Origin: Faecimorpha stercoravium
GTDB lineage: Bacteria; Bacillota; Clostridia; Lachnospirales; Bianqueaceae
Direction of reading: 5' to 3'
NCBI GenBank assembly: GCA_018712555.1
Contig: DVGT01000060.1
Coordinates: 1-29,032, forward strand
Length of the DNA stretch: 29,032 bases
Of this stretch, positions 8,197-15,832 are shown one piece after another. Within the stretch, counting starts at the first letter, position 1; every line of letters starts with the position of its first letter. The translations under genes and the position numbers were made by a program. The notes beneath the pieces were generated by a model that saw only the letters and a program-made list of their open reading frames with translations, made no database searches and was not told where the DNA came from.

Positions 8197-9390
8197 ATGG
8201 AAAGAAACAGGGTTTCGGTAAAGGATTTCGAAAAGAATCAAAACGTCATTCAGACGGCTGTCGATGCCTGTGCCGCGGTGGGCGGCGGGACGGTCATCGT
8301 GCCTGAAGGGGAATGGCATACGGGCAAAATCCATCTGCAAAGCAATATACATCTGAAGTTGGAGGAGGGAGCGAAAGTCGTGTTTTCCGAGGATCCGCAG
8401 GATTATCTCCCGGTGGTATTCACGCGGTGGGAAGGGATCGAATGCTATAATTATTCTCCGCTCATCTATGCCCATGGCTGCGAGAACATCCAGATCACGG
8501 GAAAAGGCACGCTGGTCGGCAGCGGTCAGAGATGGTGGGCATGGAAGCAGACGCAGCAGGCAGCGGCAGACCGCCTATACCAGATGGCAGTGGACGGCGT
8601 ACCGGTAGAAGAGCGGATCTTCGGTACGGAAAGGGACGCGCTTCGGCCGCAGTTCATACAGATGATCCATTGCAAAAACATTCTCCTGGAAGGCTTCTCG
8701 ATCGTGGATGGCCCGCAGTGGACGATTCATCCCGTATACTGTGAGAATGTCGTCGTTCGAAACGTGCAGGTGCGCACAACCGGTCATAATACGGATGGGA
8801 TCAACCCGGATTCCTGCCGGGATGTTCTTATCGAAGGATGTACGCTGGAGACGGGGGATGACTGCATTGCCATCAATGCGGGCATGAATGAGGACGGATG
8901 GCGGGTGAACCGGCCCTGTGAGAATATCGAGATTCGAGACTGCCTTATGAACGGCGGGCACGGCGGGATTGTGATCGGAAGCGCGGTATCCGGCGGTGTG
9001 AGAAATGTGTATGCGCACGATTGTAAGATTCAGAATACGATGCAGGGCATACGTCTGAAATCGATGCGCGGACGTGGCGGCTATGTGAAAGATGTGAAGA
9101 TCGAAAACATAGAGATTCATAATGTGTCGGATCAGGCGGTACAGATCAATATGTTCTACGAGTCCAGCACCGTCATGCCGAAAACAAAGGCGCCCAGTGT
9201 GTGTAAAGATATTGAGATCCGGAATGTATCTGGCAGCGGTTCCCGCACTGCGATACAGATCAAGGGCCTGCTGGAACAGCCCCTCGAAGGGATCATCCTG
9301 GAAAACGTGGATCTGCAGTCCGATGAGGCACTGTTCTGCAGTGGCGTCGAGAGCATACAGATGCACAATGTGAATCTACGGAACTCATAA
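8197..9390 (+). CDS. Glycoside hydrolase family 28, polygalacturonase-like
   Basis: Right-handed beta-helix pectin hydrolase, probably cleaving galacturonan or rhamnogalacturonan oligosaccharides inside the cell, since no signal peptide is present. The four family signatures are visible: NTDG with Asp200, GDDC with Asp221 and Asp222, GHGG with His255, and RLK with Arg286 and Lys288. Length is 397 residues. I prefer ATG 8197, with GGGAG 5 nt upstream, over ATG 8185, which abuts its purine stretch. It is a single-gene unit ending in the hairpin-repeat array. Exo versus endo action cannot be decided here. Confidence 0.93.
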   Translation: MERNRVSVKDFEKNQNVIQTAVDACAAVGGGTVIVPEGEWHTGKIHLQSNIHLKLEEGAKVVFSEDPQDYLPVVFTRWEGIECYNYSPLIYAHGCENIQITGKGTLVGSGQRWWAWKQTQQAAADRLYQMAVDGVPVEERIFGTERDALRPQFIQMIHCKNILLEGFSIVDGPQWTIHPVYCENVVVRNVQVRTTGHNTDGINPDSCRDVLIEGCTLETGDDCIAINAGMNEDGWRVNRPCENIEIRDCLMNGGHGGIVIGSAVSGGVRNVYAHDCKIQNTMQGIRLKSMRGRGGYVKDVKIENIEIHNVSDQAVQINMFYESSTVMPKTKAPSVCKDIEIRNVSGSGSRTAIQIKGLLEQPLEGIILENVDLQSDEALFCSGVESIQMHNVNLRNS

Positions 9391-9408
9391 GATAGGGGCG
9401 GAAAGATC

Positions 9409-9593
9409 TTTTCTCATTAGTCCGAGGCACGATGTAACAATTCCCTAGGGCGACTAATGAGAAAACACCTAGATTTCTCATTAGTCCGAGGTACGATGTA
9501 ACAATTCCCCGGGGCGACTAATGAGAAAAACCCCGGATTTCTCATTAGTCCGAGGTACGATGTAACAATTTCCCGGGGAAAACAATGAGAAAA
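9409..9593. repeat. Array 1: three 64-bp units with long inverted arms
   Basis: Units start at 9410, 9474 and 9538, an exact 64-bp period. Each has left arm TTTCTCATTAGTC and right arm GACTAATGAGAAA around a 27-29 nt centre that includes GATGTAACAATT and a CCCCGGGG-like run. The arms of unit 1 extend to 14 perfect base pairs (9409-9422 with 9452-9465). Unit 3 has a degraded right arm (AACAATGAGAAA). The array fills the gap between convergent genes. A matching array lies at 15997-16178. Units are nearly identical throughout, unlike CRISPR spacers. Confidence 0.93.
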
Positions 9594-9600
9594 TGAGTGT

Positions 9601-9638
9601 AAAAAACCTCCGAACACTTCACTGTGTGTTCGGAGGTT
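9601..9638 (-). terminator. Terminator of the minus-strand lipoprotein gene
   Basis: Perfect 13-base arms at 9605-9617 and 9626-9638 with an 8-nt loop. On the minus strand the stem is followed by TTTTTT. It lies 45 nt past the stop of the lipoprotein gene. Confidence 0.9.
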
Positions 9639-9682
9639 AGAGACAATCTACCTATTCGATTCAGAGGCGTCATCGCCTTCTT

Positions 9683-11299
9683 TTAGTTTGTGCTGATCAT
9701 ACTGACGCTTCCGGCAAAAACGGTGTCGGGTGTGAATTGAATCGCAGCGATCTCCTCTGAACCGTCCCAGGATTCAATGTAGATGACTTCCTCCTCACCA
9801 TCATCATCTACGTAGAAACCATACCCATCCGCGTAGGCTACATGAACCTCCAATGAGGTAGACCAATACAGATTTTCGCTGATATTCTGGAACTTATCAT
9901 CCTCGTGCATTTCACCGTCTGGACTCCAGTACCTTCCTGTATTCACGTCGAAAATATAGCCATTCCAATTACAGGGACCGTACAAATGGTCAGCGCCTTC
10001 CGCCATCACGGGTTCATACATCGCTTCTCCCTGACGGTTTATGATCGTCAGATAGTAGTTGGCGTCCGCACCGCGCAGGACGAGCTTGGCATACTCGCCG
10101 GAGAAAGTGCCCGCACTCTCCACGCGGACATCACCCTCGTATACGGGCAGCGAAAACGTTGTCTCATTGATAAAATCATAATAGAGGGTATTCTCAGCGT
10201 CTTCGATTATCAGAATGCCGGAGGCGATATCTTCCGCGTCATAGTTTTGTGAATAGGGGACTCTATAGGTGGTGGAAGCCTCCACGCCGCTCGCGATGAC
10301 AGCCTTGACTTCTGCGCTGATTTCATAGGAACGTGAGCTTTCGACAGGACCCTCATACTCCACAATAAGCCACTCTCTCAGTTGATCCGACGTGATGGGA
10401 AACACGCCAAACTCGTTGTTGTAGTCACGTTCGGAGCTGTCTACAAACCGGCCCAAAGTGACTCCTTCATAGAACTCTGCGCACAGGTCAAGGAATCCAT
10501 TATAGTACAAAGAGCCATTGAGAGCATCATACATATAATACAGATGCGTGGTGTCGCTGCTGGCGTTCGTGGGTCGCATGAAAATACCGTCTCCGTAATA
10601 GTCGAAGGTGAAATACTGCACGTTTGCCGCGCCTGCCATATCGACGAGCTCCGTGATGTCATACTCCTTCTCCGAACGATTCCCTTCCCGATCCACAGAA
10701 AAGAGATAGGCACTGCGAGAGGAGAAGCCGGATTCTTCCCGGCGAATCAGCCAGTAACCATCGCCATATCCCTGTACGGCATAACTCTTGATCGTATCCG
10801 TGGTTTCGAGCTGGAAAGCGAGTTCTCCCTCTGCGTTATAGAAATAGAGGCTGCCTTCCTTTTCCAGGCAGAGATAATCATCGTACATATAGAAGCTGTC
10901 CCAATCTGCTGAATTGAAAATCAACTTGATGTTTCCTGCGGTGTCTATGAGCGTATGCAGAGGGCCATTCGCGGAGGAGCTCAGGATATCCGGCTCATTT
11001 TGTATGGTCACCAATGCAACGCCGTTTGAGAAAGGAGTCACGATCTCATAAATTGGAAGAGAAACAGAAGCGGCTGTATCTTCCTCGCTGGATTCCTCAA
11101 GGCTGTTCTCCACTGACTCCTCACTGGATTCGGGGTTAGCCGTGCTGCTGTCCGCCCGGCTTTCTTCCACCGTACTCGAAACGGCAGTGTTTACGCTGCT
11201 CTCCTCGGAAACCTCACCGGAGGAACAGGCGAAGAGCGTCAGAGACAGCAGGAGAAAACAAAACCATGCACAGAAACGCTTACCCGTAGGATGTCTCAA
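9683..11299 (-). CDS. Secreted lipoprotein with repeat-like beta-structure, function unknown
   Basis: 538 residues. A signal peptide (Lys/Arg, then a hydrophobic stretch to LTLFAC) ends in a lipobox with Cys25, so it should be anchored on the outer face of the membrane. A Ser/Glu-rich linker of about 60 residues follows. The rest contains short strand-rich segments such as FSNGVALVTI and LYFYNAEGELAF, which recall WG or propeller repeats; this resemblance is weak. The start is the TTG at 11297-11299, 8 nt after AAGGAG; reading the ORF further upstream would place the start inside the ribosome site. It has its own promoter and terminator. No enzymatic motif was recognised. Confidence 0.85.
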   Translation of the reverse strand: MRHPTGKRFCAWFCFLLLSLTLFACSSGEVSEESSVNTAVSSTVEESRADSSTANPESSEESVENSLEESSEEDTAASVSLPIYEIVTPFSNGVALVTIQNEPDILSSSANGPLHTLIDTAGNIKLIFNSADWDSFYMYDDYLCLEKEGSLYFYNAEGELAFQLETTDTIKSYAVQGYGDGYWLIRREESGFSSRSAYLFSVDREGNRSEKEYDITELVDMAGAANVQYFTFDYYGDGIFMRPTNASSDTTHLYYMYDALNGSLYYNGFLDLCAEFYEGVTLGRFVDSSERDYNNEFGVFPITSDQLREWLIVEYEGPVESSRSYEISAEVKAVIASGVEASTTYRVPYSQNYDAEDIASGILIIEDAENTLYYDFINETTFSLPVYEGDVRVESAGTFSGEYAKLVLRGADANYYLTIINRQGEAMYEPVMAEGADHLYGPCNWNGYIFDVNTGRYWSPDGEMHEDDKFQNISENLYWSTSLEVHVAYADGYGFYVDDDGEEEVIYIESWDGSEEIAAIQFTPDTVFAGSVSMISTN

Positions 11300-11331
11300 A
11301 ATAATCACTCCTTTCAATGTTCTATCAACGG

Positions 11332-11361
11332 ATCATAGAATCAACAAAAACGTGGTGACAA
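11332..11361 (-). promoter_or_regulatory. Promoter of the lipoprotein gene
   Basis: Minus strand TTGTCA (11361-11356), an 18-bp spacer and TATGAT (11337-11332). The -35 element lies inside the terminator hairpin of the upstream tRNA-Ala gene. Confidence 0.55.
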
Positions 11362-11403
11362 AAACGGCATTTGATAATCAAATGCGGATTTTTTACCACC
11401 ACG
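11346..11403 (-). terminator. Nested terminator hairpin downstream of tRNA-Ala
   Basis: A 53-base imperfect palindrome spans 11351-11403, with outer CGTGGTG/CACCACG arms and a perfect inner GCATTTGA/TCAAATGC stem. On the minus strand both the inner and the outer stem are followed by TTTTT, so either could end tRNA transcription. Confidence 0.7.
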
Positions 11404-11442
11404 CTTTATTCATCCTCCCCTGCCTGTACAGGGAAGTCCTAA

Positions 11443-11515
<73 letters not shown>

Positions 11516-11527
11516 AAGACGTACTGT

Positions 11528-11557
11528 ATTATAGCATAAGCGCCAAGAGGCTGTCAA
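11528..11557 (-). promoter_or_regulatory. Strong promoter of tRNA-Ala
   Basis: Perfect TTGACA (11557-11552) and perfect TATAAT (11533-11528) on the minus strand, with an 18-bp spacer ending in TGC (extended -10). Typical of stable RNA genes. Confidence 0.9.
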
Positions 11558-11559
11558 GA

Positions 11560-12687
11560 GCTCTTCGGAAAAATTTCCTTATTCTGATCGAGGGCCGGAT
11601 CCGTTTTCCCCTAAGTAGAACCCCAAAATACCTTTTGATTATACTTCGTTTTTAAAGCCGTGTGAAAATACAGATTATCGTGCTAGTATTTTTCGGACAA
11701 GACTGAAGCCATGAAAACATCCATAGTGTTGGAATCCCCATAGTTTCTGATTGGAATATCAAATAGTAAACTACGGAGGTTATTAATCAGATATGCGGAT
11801 TAGGTAGCTTGATTAAGCACAACTGCTTGCACCGTAGAGAGGGCATCTTTTAGAAGGATGTCCAAAATGGTAAGTTGTCCATGTTTTTTTCAATCTCCGG
11901 AACGGTTATATCTTTGAGTTGAATATCAGATTCTTCTGCGTGTTGTCTGGCGCTGTCTGATTGATGAGAGATGGATGAAGTCCGATTCGAAAGAAGATAC
12001 TTGGCAACATCGGAAAGGATTTTATCGAAGCCGAGATCATTGTTTATTTGCGGGGGACGGCTCCTCAGGAGGATCTCAGCGAGGATAAGCGGCTGATCCC
12101 CGACTGACGAAATGGTGCGGCTTGCCAGTCAGTGCCTTCGCACACGCGGATATGCTGGAGATATTAGACTCTTACGCGTATTAATGGTAGAGGGTACCTG
12201 AAAATCAAGTTGGTAATCCCCAGGGGAAGAAGGGAGTGATCTCTAATGGTGAAGATACCGGAACAACCGTATCCGTTTTCTTCGTGTCTACAGAAATGGC
12301 TAAGTTTGTTAATCTCGGTACCGGAGAGTTTCCTTTCCGTGAACATCGCTTCCGGCTCACAATGAAAGCACTTGCATCGTGCAACCTGTCCTTCTCGGTC
12401 TCCGACCCTCTGAAGATTCTTACAAAACTGGTCGGAAGCTATAGCTCGGCTTTTTCTAAAGAGGATATCGATCCGTATGTTGAGTAGATGGTCATCGTTC
12501 CGATAAGCATAGAGAAGAACTCAGCAAACAGGGAACAAAGATTCTTGCGTGGATCTTTGCGGCTGCCTGTATAAGGCGTTCAGTTCCCATCCTGCCAAAG
12601 TAATCAAGCAACTAATGAGTGCTGTGCTAAACTATCAGCACAATCCGTTCATATTAGGAATACATATTATGAAAAGTGGTATGATTT
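11560..12687. other. 1.1 kb region without an intact gene
   Basis: AT-richer than its surroundings and full of short open stretches in several frames that stop without start or ribosome sites. The longest plus-strand frame (12236-12487, 83 codons from a GTG) has no ribosome site and no recognisable motif; other frames over the same bases look equally protein-like. I see no transposase motif, no terminal inverted repeats and no RNA gene. It is best read as decayed coding DNA, perhaps the remains of an acquired segment. A small inverted repeat, GTGCTG/CAGCAC, lies at 12619-12641. Confidence 0.5.
11850..12128 (-). pseudogene. Possible C-terminal remnant of an unrecognised gene
   Basis: The minus strand stays open for about 90 codons from 12128 down to a TAA at 11850-11852, after an upstream in-frame TGA. 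The reading includes GDQPLILAEILLRSRPPQ and, near the end, KDITVPEIEKNMDNLPF, which has amphipathic, protein-like composition. There is no start codon with a ribosome site at its beginning, so if real it is a truncated 3' end. Family unknown. Chance openness is a fair alternative. Confidence 0.3.
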
Positions 12688-13353
12688 ATGGCTTCAAAAA
12701 ATGTCATACAGATTATTGTTAAAAGTCAATCGCAATCCGTTTGGATAGACGTATACAGTGAAAATATCATGGATCAAATACTACATGAGTATGCAGAAGA
12801 TCTTCAAGTTGATTCTACTGATCCGCACATTTTATTTATCCATAAACGTGCAAATAAGAGAACTACGGATCGATATGCTACAGTGAATGATCTCGGCTTG
12901 CAAAATGGCGATGAATTGCTGATACTGGATCGTGGCAGTAGCCCCGACGCTACAATAGTCTTTCATTTCATGGTAGTCTATAATACGCTGCGTCGGTTGA
13001 AGAAGAATGCCCCACCGAGAAACAAAAGAGACTATCACGAGATGAATGTGGCAGTCTCAACCGGTAAAGGTCATGAGATCAAATTCTATCTTAGTGACTC
13101 AACGCTTCGCGATATTGTTGACCCTTTTTTGTGGATGCCAGAAGGATATGAAATCACAAATTGTCTTACAGAAGGCAAGCGTCCCGTAATGATTGTAAAT
13201 GAGCGAAGTGGGAAATGTGCCATGCCATCAGAATTTGACATGCTTATCTCGGATTTTTTCGAGGATGACAAAGAAATCGGAAAATTATATATCATCTGCG
13301 AAGATGAGCAGGAGATACCAAGTGGGCTGCATATGGATGACTTCTCCTGGTAG
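12688..13353 (+). CDS. Hypothetical protein with ubiquitin-like (beta-grasp) N-terminus
   Basis: 221 residues, function unknown. Residues 1-83 read like a ubiquitin/YukD-type beta-grasp: strand IQIIVKSQ, turn, strand VWIDVYS, helix IMDQILHEYAEDL, strand HILFIHKR, then the hallmark closing segment VNDLGLQNGDELLILD. Residues 115-221 begin MNVAVSTGKGHEIKFYL and may form a second alpha/beta domain; the end is acidic. No transmembrane segment or signal is visible. The ribosome site before ATG 12688 is poor. The gene is AT-rich compared with its neighbours and lies between two decayed stretches, so transfer is likely. No E1, E2, protease or type VII secretion gene is nearby. Confidence 0.7.
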   Translation: MASKNVIQIIVKSQSQSVWIDVYSENIMDQILHEYAEDLQVDSTDPHILFIHKRANKRTTDRYATVNDLGLQNGDELLILDRGSSPDATIVFHFMVVYNTLRRLKKNAPPRNKRDYHEMNVAVSTGKGHEIKFYLSDSTLRDIVDPFLWMPEGYEITNCLTEGKRPVMIVNERSGKCAMPSEFDMLISDFFEDDKEIGKLYIICEDEQEIPSGLHMDDFSW

Positions 13354-13504
13354 TTAAGTTGTTCGACGAACAGCGTACCAAGGCGAGACACATCAAGTGG
13401 ATGGATTTTGTACGGCGATTTTGGCACAAAGACTGCGTGGCAGCCTCGACTTTTTTTCTTTTGCATACACCTTCCCAAATGGTGCAAAAGAACCGGATAC
13501 CACT

Positions 13505-13660
13505 ACTTTCTTTCAGATATGGTATGATCTGGTACTGACAGAAATCATTCCCTTCGTTTTGCATTTATATGCTTTAGTAAGACATCAAAAAAGATTAAGG
13601 AGAAAGCAAATGAATAAGGTAATCACAATTACATGAGAATTTGACTGGATTCGCGATTGA
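13505..13660 (+). pseudogene. Remnant of a MATE C-terminus fused to a broken cytidylate-kinase-like start
   Basis: Codons from about 13517 read IWYDLVLTEIIPFVLHLYAL then a basic tail, which looks like the last helix of a MATE-family exporter. After AAGGAG, ATG 13610 opens MNKVITIT, followed at once by TGA and then EFDW. This matches the start MNKIITIGREFGSGG of the intact gene at 15138, with Gly-Arg replaced by Thr-stop. No further kinase sequence follows. The bases around 13610-13647 are visibly alike to 15138-15175. I read it as a decayed paralogue of the MATE/kinase pair downstream. Confidence 0.5.
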
Positions 13661-13706
13661 ATCAGAAGATTCATTCTGTGCATAGCGGAGAATTGAAGAT
13701 AAGCAT

Positions 13707-13735
13707 TTTACATCCAGAATGCAGCGGGGTATAAT
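13707..13735 (+). promoter_or_regulatory. Promoter of the aldo/keto reductase gene
   Basis: TTTACA (13707-13712), a 17-bp spacer and perfect TATAAT (13730-13735), about 20 nt before the coding start. Confidence 0.75.
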
Positions 13736-13755
13736 CAAAGAAAAAAGGAAGGATG

Positions 13756-14811
13756 ATGTGGCATATGCAGTATGTGCGGTTAGGACAGTCGGACCTTACG
13801 GTTTCTCGGATCTGTATGGGGTGTATGGGATTTGGCGACGCAGCCAATGGACAGCATAGCTGGACCTTGGATGAAGAGCGCTCTCGGGAGATTATCAAAC
13901 GGGGACTGGATCTCGGTATCAATTTTTTTGACACTGCGATTGGTTATCAGAGCGGCACGAGCGAGCGGTATCTGGGACATGCACTGCGGGACTTTGCAAA
14001 GCGAGAAGATGTGGTGGTAGCGACCAAATTTCTGCCTCGCACCCCGGATGAAATCGAAGCGGGTATCTCGGGCCAGCAGCATATTGAGCAGATGGTCAAC
14101 ACGAGTCTGAAGAATCTGGGACTGTCTTATGTTGATCTGTATATCTATCATATGTGGGATTATGCGACGCCGCTGTATGAGATCATGGAGGGGCTGCACC
14201 GGGTGGTTAAGGCAGGCAAGGTCAGATATATTGGAATCTCGAATTGCTTTGCCTATCAGTTGGCGAAGGCGAATGCACTGGCGGAGAAAGAGGGCTTTAC
14301 GCGTTTTATCTCGGTACAGGGCCATTATAACCTGATCTTTCGAGAGGAAGAACGGGAGATGGCCAAGCTCTGCGCGGAGGATCAGATCGCGATGACGCCC
14401 TATAGCGCGCTGGCCGGCGGAAGACTTTCTAAACACCCGAATGAGACGTCTAAGCGTCTTCAGGAGGATAGCTACGCCAGATTCAAGTATGATGCGACGA
14501 AGGAGCAGGATGAGATCATCATTCGCCGCGTGGCGGAACTGGCAGATCGCCGCGGGGTAACGATGACGGAAGTTGCCCTGGCCTGGCTGCTACGAAAGGT
14601 GACGGCACCCGTGGTGGGCGCTACGAAGATCCATCATGTGGAGGGGGCGGCAAAGGCGGTGGAACTGGAGCTGACAGACGAGGAAATGGCCTATCTGGAG
14701 GAGGCGTATGTTCCCCATAAACTGGTAGGCGTCATGGCACAGAACACGCCGGCGCAAGCCCGCAAGGAACATGTCTGGACCACGGGTACACAGTCGATCG
14801 AGGGCAGATGA
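13756..14811 (+). CDS. Aldo/keto reductase
   Basis: NADPH-dependent TIM-barrel oxidoreductase reducing aldehydes or ketones. The catalytic tetrad is visible as Asp59, Tyr64, Lys91 and His132 (numbering from 13756). The phosphate-binding end VVGATKIHHVEGAAKAVEL is also typical of the family. 351 residues is normal for the YhdN/YajO-like group. AAGGA lies 6 nt before ATG 13756; ATG 13753 and ATG 13765 (MQYVRLG, the usual family start) are alternatives. It has its own promoter and lies between the two MATE/kinase remnants. Substrate unknown. Confidence 0.95.
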   Translation: MWHMQYVRLGQSDLTVSRICMGCMGFGDAANGQHSWTLDEERSREIIKRGLDLGINFFDTAIGYQSGTSERYLGHALRDFAKREDVVVATKFLPRTPDEIEAGISGQQHIEQMVNTSLKNLGLSYVDLYIYHMWDYATPLYEIMEGLHRVVKAGKVRYIGISNCFAYQLAKANALAEKEGFTRFISVQGHYNLIFREEEREMAKLCAEDQIAMTPYSALAGGRLSKHPNETSKRLQEDSYARFKYDATKEQDEIIIRRVAELADRRGVTMTEVALAWLLRKVTAPVVGATKIHHVEGAAKAVELELTDEEMAYLEEAYVPHKLVGVMAQNTPAQARKEHVWTTGTQSIEGR

Positions 14812-14837
14812 ATGCTTGATTTTTCTGAATTTTTTGC

Positions 14838-14866
14838 TTGACACAGTAAAAGATATATGCTACTAT
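14838..14866 (+). promoter_or_regulatory. Promoter before a short terminated leader
   Basis: Perfect TTGACA (14838-14843), a 17-bp spacer ending in TGC, and TACTAT (14861-14866). A terminator follows only about 45 nt downstream, so it drives either a small RNA or an attenuated leader for the kinase-like gene at 15138. Confidence 0.75.
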
Positions 14867-14909
14867 CAACATAGTTGCTCGGAGGGCAAATCATTCATAA
14901 GAAATGAGG

Positions 14910-14958
14910 AGCTGGATAAAGGCACGGACTGAGATGTCCGATCTTTATCCAGCTTTTT
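14910..14958 (+). terminator. Terminator or attenuator upstream of the kinase-like gene
   Basis: Twelve-base perfect arms at 14910-14921 and 14943-14954, with an inner CGGAC/GTCCG stem, followed by TTTTT. It would stop most transcripts starting near 14873 and yield an RNA of about 85 nt. Confidence 0.85.
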
Positions 14959-14989
14959 GCTTAGCGGAGAAACGGACTTCTGGCAAGAT

Positions 14990-15145
14990 GAGGGGGGGGG
15001 GACACTCTGTTTTCGATATCTGGCAGGCTCCCTGATTTGGTTTGCCATGCCTTTGACAGAGCTTGTGGCTGCGGTATATGTGATCTGTATGATCCTACGA
15101 TATACAAAACAATTTTCAATAGAAGGGAAGGTTTCGCATGAATAA
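14990..15145 (+). pseudogene. C-terminal remnant of a MATE-family transporter
   Basis: An open frame reads YLAGSLIWFAMPLTELVAAV and continues through a hydrophobic stretch to a polar tail, resembling the final transmembrane helix of MATE drug/sodium antiporters. It shares the IW(F/Y)-x3-LTE(L/I) pattern with the remnant at 13517. The frame is open only from about 14957, and no other MATE sequence is present upstream: a terminator and a G10 tract lie there. Its stop overlaps the kinase-like start (ATGAATAA), as expected of a former translationally coupled pair. Confidence 0.45.
14992..15001 (+). repeat. Run of ten G residues
   Basis: A G10 homopolymer lies between the terminator at 14910-14958 and the kinase-like gene. 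Such tracts slip during replication and are also hard to sequence, so the exact length should be treated with care. It lies in the remnant frame that ends at 15145. Confidence 0.9.
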
Positions 15146-15740
15146 GATTATCACGATTGGTCGAGAATTTGGGAGCGGCGGCCGGGAACTGGGTCGTCGG
15201 ATGTCGGAGATACTGGGTTACGCTTACTACGACCAGGAAATCATCACGGAGATATCCAAGAGGACATCTCTGTCCGAACAGTACGTGCAAACGATTGTAG
15301 AACATCGTCCCACGTTTTCGTTTCCGATTCATATCGGCCGAAGTTTTTATGCGGCGTCCAGTCCGGTTCTGGAACAGACGATGAACGTGTATCAGCAGCA
15401 GGCCCGTATTGTATCGGAAATGGCGGCGGAGTCGGATTGTATCATTGTCGGGCGCTGTGCGGATTACATCCTGCGAGATTATAAGCCGCTGCGTATTTTC
15501 GTCTACGCGGATATGGAAAGCAAGATCAGGCGGTGCCGCGAGAAAGGACCGGAAGATGAACACCTATCGGACAAGGAACTGCGGCAGAAGATTTCCGGCA
15601 TTGATAAAAAACGGGCGAAATACTATGAGCTCTATACGGGACGTACCTGGGGTGACAAACTGAACTATGATCTATGTGTGAATACGACACAGGGAAGGAT
15701 CAAAGAGATGGCGGCAGTCATCGCCAAACTGTTTGAGTAA
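15138..15740 (+). CDS. Cytidylate-kinase-like family protein
   Basis: 200-residue P-loop nucleotide kinase of the cytidylate-kinase-like family. The phosphate loop is REFGSGGRELGRR (residues 9-21); CIIVGRCADYIL and a lid-like region rich in Arg/Lys (SKIRRCREKG, DKKRAKYY) follow. It differs from the housekeeping Cmk, and members of this group are of uncertain substrate. AAGGGAAGG lies 6 nt before ATG 15138. It is preceded by a MATE remnant whose stop overlaps its start, and a broken paralogue lies at 13610. It ends before a bidirectional terminator. The frame is intact. Confidence 0.9.
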   Translation: MNKIITIGREFGSGGRELGRRMSEILGYAYYDQEIITEISKRTSLSEQYVQTIVEHRPTFSFPIHIGRSFYAASSPVLEQTMNVYQQQARIVSEMAAESDCIIVGRCADYILRDYKPLRIFVYADMESKIRRCREKGPEDEHLSDKELRQKISGIDKKRAKYYELYTGRTWGDKLNYDLCVNTTQGRIKEMAAVIAKLFE

Positions 15741-15780
15741 AGGATTCGGGCCATTTTATACGAATGACCGCATTTTTATG

Positions 15781-15829
15781 AAAAAAGAGCCATCGCTTGA
15801 TAGGTCTTTGCTATCAACGATGGCTCTTT
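15781..15829 (-). terminator. Terminator of tRNA-Leu, possibly bidirectional
   Basis: Perfect 12-base arms at 15784-15795 and 15818-15829 with an inner GATAG/CTATC stem. The minus strand continues into a TTTTTT run just after tRNA-Leu. On the plus strand it would also end the kinase-like gene, though its T run there is only three bases. Confidence 0.88.
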
Positions 15830-15832
15830 CTA

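Noticed and set aside
9409..9593. CRISPR-like repeat spacing
   Set aside because: The stretches between the arms are nearly the same in every unit, each unit is itself an inverted repeat, and no cas gene is present.
9293..9617. Short minus-strand frames with repeated MRN-GFFSLVAPGNCYIVPRTNEK-like peptides
   Set aside because: These are translations of the 64-bp hairpin repeat and have no ribosome sites; array 2 yields the same artefact.
11560..12687. Insertion sequence
   Set aside because: I saw no DDE or tyrosine/serine recombinase motif and no terminal inverted repeats with target duplications.
14867..14880. CAACATAGTTG, resembling the NrdR-like box core
   Set aside because: It is a short match with a different centre length, has no partner box at the right spacing and has no nrd gene nearby.
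14866..14958. A known riboswitch class in the short leader
   Set aside because: I could not match the single stem or its loop to the conserved cores of guanidine, preQ1, SAM or TPP riboswitches.
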